Source: Artocarpus heterophyllus | Taxonomy: Eukaryota; Streptophyta; Magnoliopsida; Rosales; Moraceae | Assembly (NCBI GenBank): GCA_025403435.1 | Contig: CM046337.1 | Span: 9,053,015-9,117,014, forward strand | DNA: 64,000 bases | Direction: 5' to 3' | In this document: piece by piece, positions 27,609 through 39,248 of the stretch | Layout of the letters: every line of letters begins with the position of its first letter | How positions within the stretch are numbered: position 1 is the first letter of the stretch | Translations under genes and position numbers: made by a program | The notes under the pieces: model-generated | Database searches by the model: none | Seen by the model: only the letters and a program-made list of their open reading frames with translations | What the model was told of the DNA's origin: nothing

Positions 27609-30030
27609 ATGGCTCAGCAGGTATCTTTTGTCTTCTGTCTCGTTGTTTTTGGATTTTCCCTTCTGGGTTCTCTTTTTCTCGCACACCCAAGTCTGTTTTT
27701 CGTTGTGGTTTTTTCGAAAATGTGGGTCTTCTCGTCTACGTTTTGTTCCCATAGTTTCTCTGCCTTGTGGGTCTATCACATTGTTCTTGTTTGTTGTTTT
27801 ATAGTCACTAATATCAATATCAGAGCTTTTTCATTTTTTTTCTCTGTTTAAGTTTTTGTCCATAACGTTAAAAGCAGAATTAATAATGCATCTTTTTTCT
27901 TTCTTTCTTCTGGTTGATGTGATCACATAGGAAGAAGGTTGGCCACTGGGTCTGCAGCCACTTAATGCACGAGTTGGGTTGGCTAGAAACCGGGATTTTT
28001 CGGGCTCAATCTCGTTCAACACTTTACTCACAGCCTCTCCAACATGTTCTACAGATTCTTCCTCAGATTTAGACACTGAGGTTGGTAAAATTTTGCCAAA
28101 TAATTTGAAGTTTTTTTTGGGTATTAACTGCAATTGGTTTTTCTTTTTGACTATAGTGTTTGGAATTTAGTTAAGAGAGTCATATACAGACAAAGACGTT
28201 TTTGTTTTGTTCTGTTTGTTTCGTGTTTGTTCTCTTCTTCTTGCTTTTCTTCACTAAAGAAAAATATGTTAAGATGATGAAAAAGGGGCCAAAAAAAAAA
28301 AAAAAACAGTGCTTGATTATTTGGAACTCCAACGTACTTAAGAAACTGTATCTTTGTCTTTTATTTCGTGTTCCAATATAATAATGATAGTAGTAACAGT
28401 ATTAATAATAATAATTAAACCTTACCCTCTTGAGATGTCCACCATTTCCCATATACATACATATATATATATATATAAACACCATTGTACAAGTTGGTGT
28501 AATCTTATTATGCTCTGCTCAGTTTTCTAGCATATACAGCAGAATACTGGCCTGTTCAGTGTTGCACACTATATGTCTGACATAATGTTCTTGAGCTATG
28601 TGTTGGATGTTCTTGAGCTAGTATATACTGCAGAATAATGCTGGCTATTTCTGTGTATACAGCAGAACTTTTGATTTTTTTTTTCTTTTGGTTGTCAGAT
28701 TTGCATGTTAGTGAATTGTTAAACATGGCCTTGGTACTGGTGGTGACCAGTACCAGAAAATGATTTTATGACATTATTGTTGGATAGAAAGAGAAAGTTA
28801 CCATGTAGAGAGGATTGGAAACTTGGGTCTAAAATGTTTTGCTCAGAGGTGTTAAAAACCAGGTGTTGTAATACCAGTGATAACAGTAAAATGGCAGGAA
28901 AAAAAAATATGAGAACACAAGATTTATAGTGGTTTTTCTTTACAAGAGTTACATCTTCTTTCAACCAACACAAAAGTTTACCATAACGAAAAAAAAGATA
29001 ACAAAAGAAATTACTTGCTTCTTTATTAATTTGAAATCTTCACTCTCATAATGTGAAGAAAAAATTAAAATTATAAATGTAAAATCCTCAAAATACCCTT
29101 GATAAGATTTTGTTGTCCCTCGATCATGCAATAATTAGACTCCTCAACTTAACAAGAGATTTTAAAAAAAAAAAGGCTAACTAAATAAACTCAAGTGCAA
29201 AAGAGGGGAAGTATTTGAGGTGGCTTGGTAGATATTGGTTGCCATAATAAGAAATCAGTATCCTAATTTATATCGTGGGCAAAATATTAGCAACATTGAT
29301 CTTGAAAACTAATGTTGCAGGTACTAACTAAACCAAATTTTGGATACTAAATAATAGCTATTTTTACCGCACAAGCAAATGGAGAAAATTGTTTCTTTAC
29401 AATCTAACACAAAAGAGGGTGAATTAGCCTACTGAAGTGTGTAAATTGCAACCTGTGAAGTGTTTTGAGTGGTTTTATTTTATCCAAAAAATTGACCCAA
29501 TCTTTAAGCACTAAATGAGCTTTGATTGATTCCAGTCCACAGGGTCTTTCTTTCATGACAAGAGCATCACGCTAGGAAGCCTTATAGGCGTTAGTAGCAT
29601 TCTAGAGCTATCTAGAAGATCAATTAGGGGAAGAAAAAGTGAACCCTCTAAGGAAAAGAAGACCAACAACAACAACAACAAAAATAAAAGCAACAAGTCC
29701 GGAATATGGTGCTTTTCTTTGTGCTCAAGTAACAGCACCGATGCCGAGATTCCCCAAAACGCGCCATCTCTTGGCCATTTCCTTGCAGTTGAGAGAAAAG
29801 CCGCAAATGAATGTAGAAGGAGCCAATTAAGCCCTACTATTTACGGACCAGACGAGCTTTCCCTGGCTCAGCCTGTTACAGAACCAAACTCGCTCTTTGT
29901 CAATGGCTGCGTAGCTCCTCCTAAGTCAAGCTCAAGCCCATGTTCAGGACTTGATGATCATGGAACTGGGTCATGTGGGATCGCTCTACTGTTTTCCTCA
30001 TGCGTGTCTCCACAATCCTCCTCCCACTGA
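27609..30030 (+). CDS. Plant-specific protein of unknown function, At3g17950-like, 218 aa, three exons
   Basis: Exons are 27609-27620 (only ATG GCT CAG CAG), 27931-28080 and 29536-30030, with GT-AG introns all in phase 0. The joined protein starts MAQQEEGWPLGLQPLNARVG. It continues with NRDFSGSISFNTLLT, a serine-rich stretch ending DSSSDLDTE, then STGSFFHD and ITLGSLIGVSSILELSRRS (about residues 55-82). An asparagine/lysine-rich low-complexity run and then the conserved tail APSLGHFLAVERKA, TIYGPDELSLAQP and EPNSLFVNGCVAPP follow. I recall this arrangement from an uncharacterised seed-plant family that includes Arabidopsis At3g17950. No function is known to me and no enzymatic motif is visible. 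The GSLIGVSSILEL piece is mildly hydrophobic, but I would not call it a membrane span. The 12-base first exon makes the gene easy to miss. It is convergent with the XBAT31 gene. Confidence 0.85.
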
Positions 30031-30300
30031 ACATGTCCCTCAATCACTCTCTTTTATTTCAATTTTTCTGTATCAGTTAGTGATTGTGTTTCATGTTTTT
30101 GAACGATAAAAATAACATACAATATTACATTTTACTTCTTTTGTGTTCAGTTTGGTGGCACCATTAGCATTTAGAACATCTTTTAAACTTGTATAACAAA
30201 TTCTAGAATACGAACCTCTTTGGCATTTGAATCATAGACTATCCCAAGTTTCATTATACATAATTCTTTGAATGCTTACTAATAAGAGTACTTGGCTTGA

Positions 30301-30432
30301 AGGGTGTGTGGGGTATTAATTTGAACTCCAACAGTATGAAGTGCTTATATGTTACAGTGTAAGTAAAAGTGAGCTATATGGTAAAGCTCTTATATGCTAT
30401 AATATTTAAATTAATTAGTTTAAATCAATGCT
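30301..30432. mobile_element. Diverged MITE of the GGGTGTTTGG / TGCTACAGT family
   Basis: Starts AGGGTGTGTGGGGTATTAATT. The core has GTGCTTATATGTTACAGTGTAA and AAAGCTCTTATATGCTATAAT, the family signature. The right end is degraded. Confidence 0.45.
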
Positions 30433-32711
30433 CTCTGACACTTTATTTGCCGACGATATATTGTTTCAGAAGTATTATTGGACACGCCATATCTCTCGAA
30501 GGTAAGGGGACAATAAATTGGGCCAAGAGCTGCACTTGGATTCTTGGAATAAGAACTGTCATACTCTTTTGAAACTGGAGTTTGGACTGTGGTAATTTGC
30601 TTTGCTAAGGAAGATGGTATCCCAAGTAACGGTTCCTTTCTAAGACGGATCAGTAGCAGGATAAAAAAAGATACATTACCAGTAAACAGTCCTTTCTATG
30701 ACGGTTGGGTATAAAAAAAAATACATTATAATTAGGGCTCTTTTTTAATTGTTAGATTTATATCAAAGTTCGTCGATTTTGTATACCTTTTTTAGTATTT
30801 TTTTATTTTGAATTTAAAAATGCGTTACTGTTGGGCATATCGTACCTTAAAAGCTCTTAAAAAAAGGCCTGTAACAAAAGATATGGTATGGAAACATCAT
30901 ACTTTTATTAAGCTCCATTAAATACACATGCATTCTTTAACCGTTATAACTTTTATACAATTCAATAATTAATGGAGCTTGAACAGAAACTTAGAGAAAA
31001 TACTATAAAAAACTAGTTCGACCGTATGAAACAAACGTGCTGTAAATTCTCCAAAGTATATAATTCACTTGTAGAAAACACCAAAAGGTTTCGAATTCAA
31101 CCACCAGTCTCAGCATGTCCTCTTGTTGACATTACCAAAAAAATTCAATTTCTAGTTTTTTGGACATGAGCGATCATTGATTTTTACATACATTATGGTG
31201 TTAAGCATTGTCATTTGGCATTTTTTTTATATTACCAAAATTTTGATTATTCTCTTGTATTAATATTTGTACTAGAGACACTAAATATATATATATATAT
31301 AGACACACACAAAAAAAGAAGAAGAAAGAAATAAGAGAAATGAAGTTGTACCACAACAAATTGATTTTTTGCTTTCTACATGTGGTAGGAGGAATAATAT
31401 GAAAAGAATTGGGTCTATGACTTTATTATTAAAAAGGCATGGGTACAATTTGTTCAAAGGTAATTAACAACCCAATTAAAATAAAGCTCTAACTCAAATT
31501 TACTAAATATGTCTGCAAACTTTTCTAACTTCTAAATACAAACAAATAAAAGTGGCCAAGCTTGAAGGAATTGGTATGTTGCTTTTATAATATGAATATA
31601 TAAATTATAAAGAAAGAAAAGGATGGGTCCTTTTGATATTGTTGCTCGTGATGTAACCTTTACGAAAGAGATTTCTTATTAAAGAAATAATTTAGTGGCG
31701 ACTCATTTTTGCTTATCTTATATCACGCGTTCCCTGAAATCATGTGAATTTTTAAACCCTTTTGATTTGATTTAAGAGTGCAGAGAAATTTATATGATTT
31801 CTTTTACAAGCTTTTATTTTGTTGAGACCCCATGAATTCATGACTCCTTCTAATACGTAATTAGGTTGACTTTGACCACTTTATTTCCTCAAGTAGGACA
31901 ATTAGATTAAAAAAAAAAGAATTAGGGGAAAAAGGATATTTTAATTAGAGATGGATAAAAAAAATAAACAAAGTTTTAAGAAAAATGCTACTCGCAAAAT
32001 AATAGACATCCACTATTTGATGAGTAGGTATCTGTTTTGTAAGTAGCGAGATTTAAATATAGAATTAAATAGAGGTGCTTGATTATAAAAGAAAAAATGA
32101 CGTGAGATAGATTTTTATGCGTGATGAATCCAATGCTTTCGGCCTGAAATTTTGGCGTTGATCTTTTAAAGGACAATTGATGTGCTAACATGCCAGTGGT
32201 TTGGATGGTATCCTAAGAAATCACACTGATTTCAACAAAAAAAGATCTCACACTGTGAGTCCAAAGTGCTCCTGGTCCTTAGTTTGTCCACAATCATTTT
32301 TTTTCTTTCTTCATATGATCTGATCTGAGATATATTTGCTTCACTACAGTTTTGAGTTATTATTAGGGTGGGAAGGGGGAAAAAAGAAGAAGAAACAGTA
32401 ATAAATTTATATCACTCATCAGTCTTGGTCATTAAATTGCCACGTTACAATACAAAATATCCAGTCGTAATTTTTGTCGTGTTGATGGTTACAATATTGC
32501 ATAGTATTGCTACGGACTATTACTATAACAACATGCAAAGATGCTGCCAATTAGTCCCACCCGTATCATGTATCATATCATAGTAGTACACTAATACATG
32601 GACAAACCTTGTTTCAATACAGCTGAAATCGAACGTTTTTTATGGGTAAAGTATCAAATCTAACGTTAAAAAGCTTATTTATCAAATAAAACGACATTAA
32701 AGGGTGTAGAG

Positions 32712-33261
32712 TGTTAAGAAGTGTGGAGTCAAATTCAATGACGTTCAGAATATCACCTCACACAAAAGTTTTAAGAAAACCATGTTTTTTGAGGCCCCAG
32801 GTGTGTGCCCCCAGGGTGGAGGTTTCGTGCTGTCGCGTGGAGAGATAGAGGCTTTGCGTCCCCACGTAATTGAAGCCTTGCTACTGAGAGCGGAGTGTGG
32901 TGGAAATTGGAGCGTGACGCAAATCTCGCACAGCCGAGCATGTCAACGAGCGTGGATTCACGTTTTTTGTGGTTGTTACCTATTCTTTTGTAAACTTATA
33001 AATAGATAGGTTATGTTCTTTTCTTCCTAGAGAGTGAAAACTCAAAAAATTGAGTGAGAGAGAGGCTAGAAAAATTCTAGAGAGAGTGTGTGCAATCTCT
33101 TGTAAACTTCTTCATCATTATAGTGAATTATTCTACAACGGCTGAAAGTAGACGTAGTTCTCATACCGAGGGTGAGCCGTTATAAATTTCATATATTCTT
33201 ATTTATTTTTTGTTGGCATATTTTTTGTTCTCTGTAGAACTAGGGCTTCTAATTCGCAACA
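32712..33261 (+). mobile_element. Probable Copia-type LTR remnant
   Basis: TGTTAAGAAG and TTCGCAACA bound a segment built like a Copia LTR: a TATA-like TTATAAATAGATAGG (about 32997), a GAGAGTGAAAACTC R-region leader, TTCTTCATCATTATAGTG, and the AGTAGACGTAGTTCTCAT / GAGCCGTTATAAATTTC block that typically precedes the LTR end. No 5-bp target duplication was found and no internal retrotransposon genes are present. It is therefore an old solo LTR or a truncated copy, with uncertain ends. Confidence 0.5.
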
Positions 33262-34647
33262 TGAACGATTAAATTATTTAAGATTTACGGTCTCAATTTT
33301 CATGTCTTGTTAGTTGTTCATTCATTATAATTGTCATGTTACTTAAACTTAACAATTCGACCACATAAATAAAAACTAAATACTAAAAAGACTTAAATAA
33401 TTAAATAGTATGTAAAAATTTAATTAGAGATAATCAATAAGACAAAAAAATAGACAAAATAAATTTTAAAAAGTAAGACAATAGGTTTGAATTCGTCCTG
33501 CTTTCCATAAAGAAGAAGATTAAAAATTGCTCAAAGTGACATTATCATCCACATGTCATGATCACATAGAATGAGGTGTCCTCCACGGGCCCAACTCAGC
33601 AGGATCCTACTTGACCTGTACACGGAAGAGTGCGTGAGCGGGACCCGGATAACAAGTCAATTATGTGTCTGCATCAAGGGAGGGAGTAGTAGAAAAAGTT
33701 GAAAGTTTAAAAAGTGGCCATACCCATACATTATCATTCAATATCACAGAAGATAGATGGAGAAAAAGGCCAAGCCTTTCATTTGGTAAAGAGTAAGCAT
33801 CCAAAAATTAGACCAAAAGCAGAAGGCCAGACCTCAAATGGACCCAACCCCAGGACAGTTCGGTTGAAGCCTGCGTATTTCTTGGCTTTTCACACACTCA
33901 TTGGGCCCACTTCTCTACACGTGTCAACATCATGTCGGCTCACGGTACACCGTGTCCCCACCAGTCTCTACTTGGTGATCTGTCTGACTTGTTCAATTTT
34001 CTACTTTTGGAGGTGGGGGGGTGTTGTGCGCGGGGGGCGGGGCCATCGACGCTGCTCAAATTGTCAAAGGCCATGCAGACAAATCAAAACACGCTCACAC
34101 CCAATTGGAGAAACATGTATATTTACATAAATGTTTTATCTTTGAAATTTCTAGTTGGATAAATAAAATATATAATATCACACCTCAACAAAGTGAATGA
34201 CAAAGGCCCTTTTGACCGTTTCAGAGGAATTTTGTGCCTCAAAGCAGCCATTCATGAAATTTGGACTCTACTAAAGTAAATAGGAGCAGAAAAAAGTTTT
34301 TCCGTTTCTCTTTTTTCTCCCTCCCAATTGGGATAATGTATAAGAGACACCCTCAAAATCAGCAATGCTCCTTCAATCTAAAGTAAAACAAATATTACAA
34401 CATGAACCATGCAACGAAAGACCGAAAAACCAACCCAAGCCTGCAGGCATGCGGCTCTCGCTTGCTTTGCTTATTTCTCAAATCTACATAACAGATGGAT
34501 TTCTATCTATACATAGCAAATGGATCAATCACTGGACCATTGAATCCTCCGACTTTTTTCCTTTCGACTTCAACTACTCAGAGAGCAAACCCTTGCTTGA
34601 TTGCAAAATGGAATAATTTTTGGCTGCAAAAATCCCAACAAATTGTA

Positions 34648-37162
34648 TCATGGCTTGTCAACCCACTCACTCTCAGCAGCAATCCTTCCTGAGCCCCGGC
34701 CACCAATCTTTCCAAAAGTCGCTGGCAAGCCCTTGAAGCTGCTGCTACCCTCATTGCTGAAGTTCCGGGACCTCCTAATCTTCCTTAGCTTCGAGGAACT
34801 GACGTCACCAACATCTTGATCGGTGTCATCCTGACTCTTGATCTTTGCAACTACCAACCGAACAATGGTGCTTCGACAAAACGGGCAAACCGGCGGGGTT
34901 AGGCATGCAGTCGTAGGGTTTGGCTTGTTGTGGCAGCAGAGGGCTAAGGTGCATTGCGCACACATTTGATGGCCGCAATCCTGGACTTCGATTGTGCATG
35001 CCTGCTCAAAGCAAATGCAGCATAGTTCTGACTCGCTTTCCTGCATTGGAAAATTTTATTGTACGATTTCTTTGGACCCATTGCATTTGACTATCGATTA
35101 AATTTAAGAAATATATCTAGACAGGTCACTGTTCTAGCAGAATGTGGCTCTCATTAAACTACATAGGAAACAGAGCATAAAGGTCATCCAAAATGGACTA
35201 GGACTAAATTGCTTTCTCAAAAGGAGCTATCAACTTAAGTTCGAAACAAAGCCAAAGATTACGGATCGAAGGAAAGACAAGATAGCAAGAATATGAGCAA
35301 ACGATTCTAAGCTCTCAGGAAAGAATCATAAAAAGACTTGTGGTCAAGGGTCCCATGGGTGTCGCAAGATGGACAATGCAAGTCCATAGGCAAATTAGTG
35401 CACTTTTGTAGTCATCCATAATTTGTAAGGGGAAAAATTGTGTCAAACATAACTTCACATCAAATAATTTTGAGGAAAGAAAGGATTCGAAGTTACCTCA
35501 GAGACATTGTCATCCACACCTGCATCCGATTGCGATGGGGAAGCAAGAGAGTAAGCAGTTTCCTTCAGAATGTTCTTCTCCCTCTCCCTGTTGGCCTCCA
35601 TCAAGGCATGTTCCAACAGTGCTTTAGCCTCCTGATTAAGCTCGCTGATGAACTTCAATGGCGACGGCCAGACGAGAGGCTCCGCTGATGAAGGATTTAG
35701 CAGGGCTGCACATGCTCCATTTTTGTGCTTCAAAGCGACCATATAAGGAATTCTCCTATTTCACATCACATAGATCAGTCAAAGGAGTTTTAAAAAATCG
35801 AAAAACAATCTCCAACTTTTCCACTAATTCAAAACAAAATGTACTTACTAATAGATCACACATGAAATTTCCATTCTACTAGGAAATTGAGTAAATAGAA
35901 TCATACCCAGATGAATCTCTTTGAAGACGATCGGCGCCCCAAGCCAGAAGCTCTCGAATGCATTCAAGAGATCCCCCTCTAGCTGCCAAATGAAGAGGAG
36001 TACTCCCAGGGAAGCTGTAAACATATACATAACAGCAAATTTAGCAATACAAAAAAGAGAAAAAAAAAAAAAAAAAACAAAAACAAAAACAAAAGCAAAA
36101 CAAAAAAAAATCCAATTATATAAAGAAAAACATAAAGGAGTTGATTTTTAATTATTTACCCATATCCCCCAGTTGAGGCACAAACAAGAGCACCATTGTC
36201 TAATAGGATATGCACACATTCAGGGCGCCTTTGGCGCGCAGCCAAGTGCAACGGTGTTGCCCCTTTACCATCTCTAACATTCACAAATCTAGCAAACCCC
36301 CTACAATAAAAGATCAAATTTTCAACACTAATTAATAATTAGCTCGCTAAGTTATATAAGAAGGTGGTTGAAAAAAAACAAAAAAAAAGGGGGCGCGGGC
36401 GGGCGGCCAACCAAGAAGCAGCAACAGGGCTTGAATGAGCAGCGGAGAGAATGGCCTGAAGGCAATTCGAATGGCCATAATAAGCAGCGTAATGCAAACA
36501 GGTTCTTCCGTGAAGGGAATCAAACATCAAAATCTGAAAGATCAGGGTCACCAACATTGATTAATTGCAAATTTGAAGCCATGTTCAGACAGAATTTTGA
36601 AAAATACTTTAAAAAGGAAAGAACTGGGGAAGTTCGCATACATTAGCTCCCACTTCAAGGAGCTTTCGCAAGCACGAGATCTTGCCATGCATTGCAGCCA
36701 ACATAAGCGGAGTCTGCACCCCATTAATTCTTAAATCAGAAAGAATTAAGCAGAAAATTAAAGAAACCATTAAGCAGAGCCTTTTGCTATTTTCACAAAA
36801 ACAAGATAAAAACTTTGCCTGCTTATGACGGTTCAACACGTCTGGATTCACAGATCGTTCTAAAAGCATGGATAGAATCTGAACCCAAAAACAAGCTCAT
36901 CAGTCAATAAAAAAACTGCGAAAAAATGGATTAAACTTCTTGAAGAAAATGAAGAAAATCCCATCAAAGGAAGAAGAAGAACCTCGATCTGGCCATTGGC
37001 GGCGGCAATATGGAGAGCGGAATGGCGATCGAAGACGGTGGTTTGGTGCAAGAGAGCCGGGTCTCTTTCCAGCAAAACTTGCACGGTCTCCATATCTCCA
37101 AACTGCACAGCACTGAACATGCCATGCCCGTGACTCGCTCTGCAACTCAGTCCCTGACCCAT
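34648..37162 (-). CDS. XBAT31: XBAT31-type ankyrin-repeat RING E3 ubiquitin ligase, 444 aa, eight exons
   Basis: Exons are 36983-37162, 36819-36878, 36642-36713, 36412-36533, 36160-36300, 35907-36014, 35497-35755 and 34648-35040. Phases agree throughout, giving 444 residues. MGQGLSC at the start fits N-myristoylation of Gly2 (Ser at position 6). About five ankyrin repeats span residues 45-270, including SALHIAAANGQIE, TPLMLAAMHGKISC, TCLHYAAYYGHSNC and two TPLHLAAR units. The RING-HC finger uses C321-x2-C324, C336-x-H338, C341-x2-C344 and C366-x2-C369. The tail GRGSGRIAAE and WVDKP matches Arabidopsis XBAT31 but stops at Pro, slightly short of the Arabidopsis protein as I recall it. The family ubiquitinates targets through the RING, with ankyrin repeats choosing substrates. 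XB3 relatives act in hormone and immune signalling. The second intron is GC-AG; the others are GT-AG. Confidence 0.95.
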
Positions 37163-37530
37163 CTTCTTCTCTCTAACTTTCTCTCTCTATATATATATGT
37201 ATGTATATATCTCGGTAGTAGCTAGGCACACTTCACCACTGGCGGACTGCGAGAGGCGCAAGACCGCTATCGTGCGCCACGTTCACCGGGGAGGTGGGTG
37301 GACTCAGGCGTCTGGCCTCGGTCGCGCCCTGGTTAAAAAAGAAGCTCAAACTTATGTAGCGTTGCGTAAGTCTAGAGAGAGAAAGTTGAAGACTTTGGGA
37401 TGAGGGAGAGAGAGTGTGTTGTGTTGTGTGTGTATTGGAGTTTGGAGCTGCCCGAAGAAGCTGACCTTGTCAGCCACCGGCTGACTTCGGGCAGCAGTCA
37501 GATATCTTTCGGTCAGTTAGGTTCCCAATA
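37163..37530 (-). promoter_or_regulatory. Leader and promoter region of the XBAT31-type gene with a strong hairpin
   Basis: Reading away from the start codon there is a GA/CT-rich leader (37165-37187), an AT run usable as a TATA element (37187-37212) and a GC-rich stretch (37236-37330). A nested hairpin follows: GCTGCCCGAAG at 37447-37457 pairs with CTTCGGGCAGC at 37485-37495, and inside it GTCAGCC (37469) pairs with GGCTGAC (37479). The role of the hairpin is unknown. Confidence 0.45.
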
Positions 37531-37734
37531 TCCGTAACTTAAAGCAGTCCAATTCTGGGGCCCAAAAAGCGGATTGGTCCAAATTAAAAGTCCGGTTTTA
37601 ACTTCAAAACACATCCTGGCCGTTGAAATTTCACGCTCTGTGTCACTCAACCGTCAGATAAATATTATATATAGATATACATAAAAGGAAGTAGATATAA
37701 AAATTAGGTGTGTAAATGAAACTGTAATATAGAC

Positions 37735-38545
37735 TAGGGTGAACTGCGGGCGGTTTGATAGTTTTTAGGCAGGTGTAGTGCGATTTTTTTGGATGACGGG
37801 TTGGCGATTAACCAACCCGTAAACCGCCCACCACATGGAGGGCGATTTTGGTTTGGTTTTGGGTGGTTGCGGGCGGGTTGAGGTGGTTTAGACCTACGCT
37901 ATTGCCTAATGTAATTTTTTGGACCTTTTTTTTTAGAAAGTGAAGAAAATTTGTAGAAAATATAAGATGATAATATATAAAGCATTCCCAACAAGTTTGA
38001 TGCTTAAAGACAGTGACCATATTCAAAAGTACAAATTAAGAAACATAATCATTCACTGCAACAAGAAACATCAACTATATATAAAGAGATAAATAAAGTC
38101 AAGAGTCGATAAAAATTAAAGCCTATTCACTAGGTTCGAAAATAATAGAATGCTACAAATGAAATGATGAACAAAGTCAAGTGTTCTTTTTCTTTTAGGG
38201 CTTTTTCTACTAATTTACTTGATTTGAATTTTGATCACTTTACAAAATAATAGGAGAATTTCTAATTTCTAATATGTCAAGAGGCAGCCGAACCCATGCT
38301 TGAAGTGTTGGATTGTTCAATCATCTCTAAAATAAGAACAAAATCAAATAAATGATAAGTTTTTTTAAAAAAATATATAGGCAGGCGGGTGCGGGTTGAA
38401 CCCGCCTTCAAAAACTTAAAACCAAACTCGCCCACCGAATATATTGAACCTGCCCATCAATGAGTTGCTAACGTAAACCCTTTTTTTTTGAGATGGACGG
38501 ACGCAGGACGGTTACAGGGTGCGGGACGATTTTTGTACAGCCCTA
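37735..38545. mobile_element. Non-autonomous hAT-type element, 811 bp, with perfect 8-bp target duplication
   Basis: ATATAGAC occurs at 37727-37734 and again at 38546-38553, directly flanking an element that starts TAGGGTGAACTGCGGGCGG and ends GTACAGCCCTA. TAGGG ends with an 8-bp duplication are the hAT signature. Subterminal regions are unusually GC-rich for this window (GCGGGCGG, GGCGGGTGCGGG) and repeat the motif GCGGGTT/AACCCGC in both orientations. The middle is AT-rich with no transposase frame, so it must be mobilised in trans. It lies about 570 bp upstream of the XBAT31 start codon. Confidence 0.8.
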
Positions 38546-39090
38546 ATATAGACAGAGAAAATGATTTCGTGATGTGATTTTTAGAGGAACTACTTTATCG
38601 ATGACTCGGTTTTATTAAATTGAACTCTTTTTTTAAGGGATTAAATTGAATTCTTATTATATAAATTAAAACGTTACCGCGTTAAGCCGATTTGACATAA
38701 TTACCCTTATCTTGTCTACTTTGACAAGACGGATTGGAGTTCCATGTACCAACAATAAGAAACTGCGTCGTTTTAGGAAGACAAAACGATTGTTCTACGC
38801 TATCGGGTCTGATTAGCGTATAAAGCCGATTTGGAATCGCAACTTTTCATTAGGTGATGCTTTTGGTTCAAAATTTGCAAGCTTCAATTCAAAAAAATTA
38901 AGCATGGGATTGGGAAATAAACACAAACTTATTATGAATTTAAACTATAAATAATGTAAAATTTTTACATATTATAACATAAAGTAAAAATATGCTATAT
39001 TATAAATTTTTCATATGCTACAGTATTTAAGTTTAAACTTATAAGTATAAATTTTTTTACCAAACATCTTGTAAGATTAGAACATTTATA

Positions 39091-39248
39091 GGGTGTTTAG
39101 AAGGGTGGTGAAAACTAGTGGTGGGAACCACTTTTACTGTAGCATGTGAGAGTTTTATATTATAGCATCTTTTTTTATTGTTATGGTAGCATGTGAAAAC
39201 TTTACACTGTTTATAACTGAGTAGTGGGCACCACTACCAAACACTCTC
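39091..39248. mobile_element. MITE of the GGGTGTTTGG / TGCTACAGT family (well preserved)
   Basis: Left end GGGTGTTTAGAAGGGTGGTG, right end CACCACTACCAAACACTCT. The core shows ACTGTAGCATGTGAGAGTTT, then TGGTAGCATGTGAAAACTTT, giving the doubled structure seen in all copies. A more diverged copy lies just before it (about 38900-39072). Confidence 0.7.

Larger units (their letters stand above)
30031..34647. other. Spacer between two convergent genes
   Basis: Holds the 3' ends of the flanking genes, a MITE-like segment (30301-30432), a probable Copia LTR remnant (32712-33261), and a moderately GC-rich stretch at 33560-34110 with an ACACGTGTC box and a G-rich run near 34012-34045. That stretch was not identified. 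No supported coding region. Confidence 0.45.

Noticed and set aside
27609..27851. Possible secreted small protein starting MAQQVSFVFCLVVFG
   Set aside because: The apparent signal peptide is intron 1 read through. The real gene splices after MAQQ into the exon at 27931.
33560..34110. Promoter of an unseen gene (ACACGTGTC box, GC-rich)
   Set aside because: No downstream plus-strand coding region follows before the end of the convergent XBAT31 gene.
33714..34130. 138-codon plus-strand frame
   Set aside because: Codes for no recognisable protein; the stretch looks like non-coding or promoter-like sequence.
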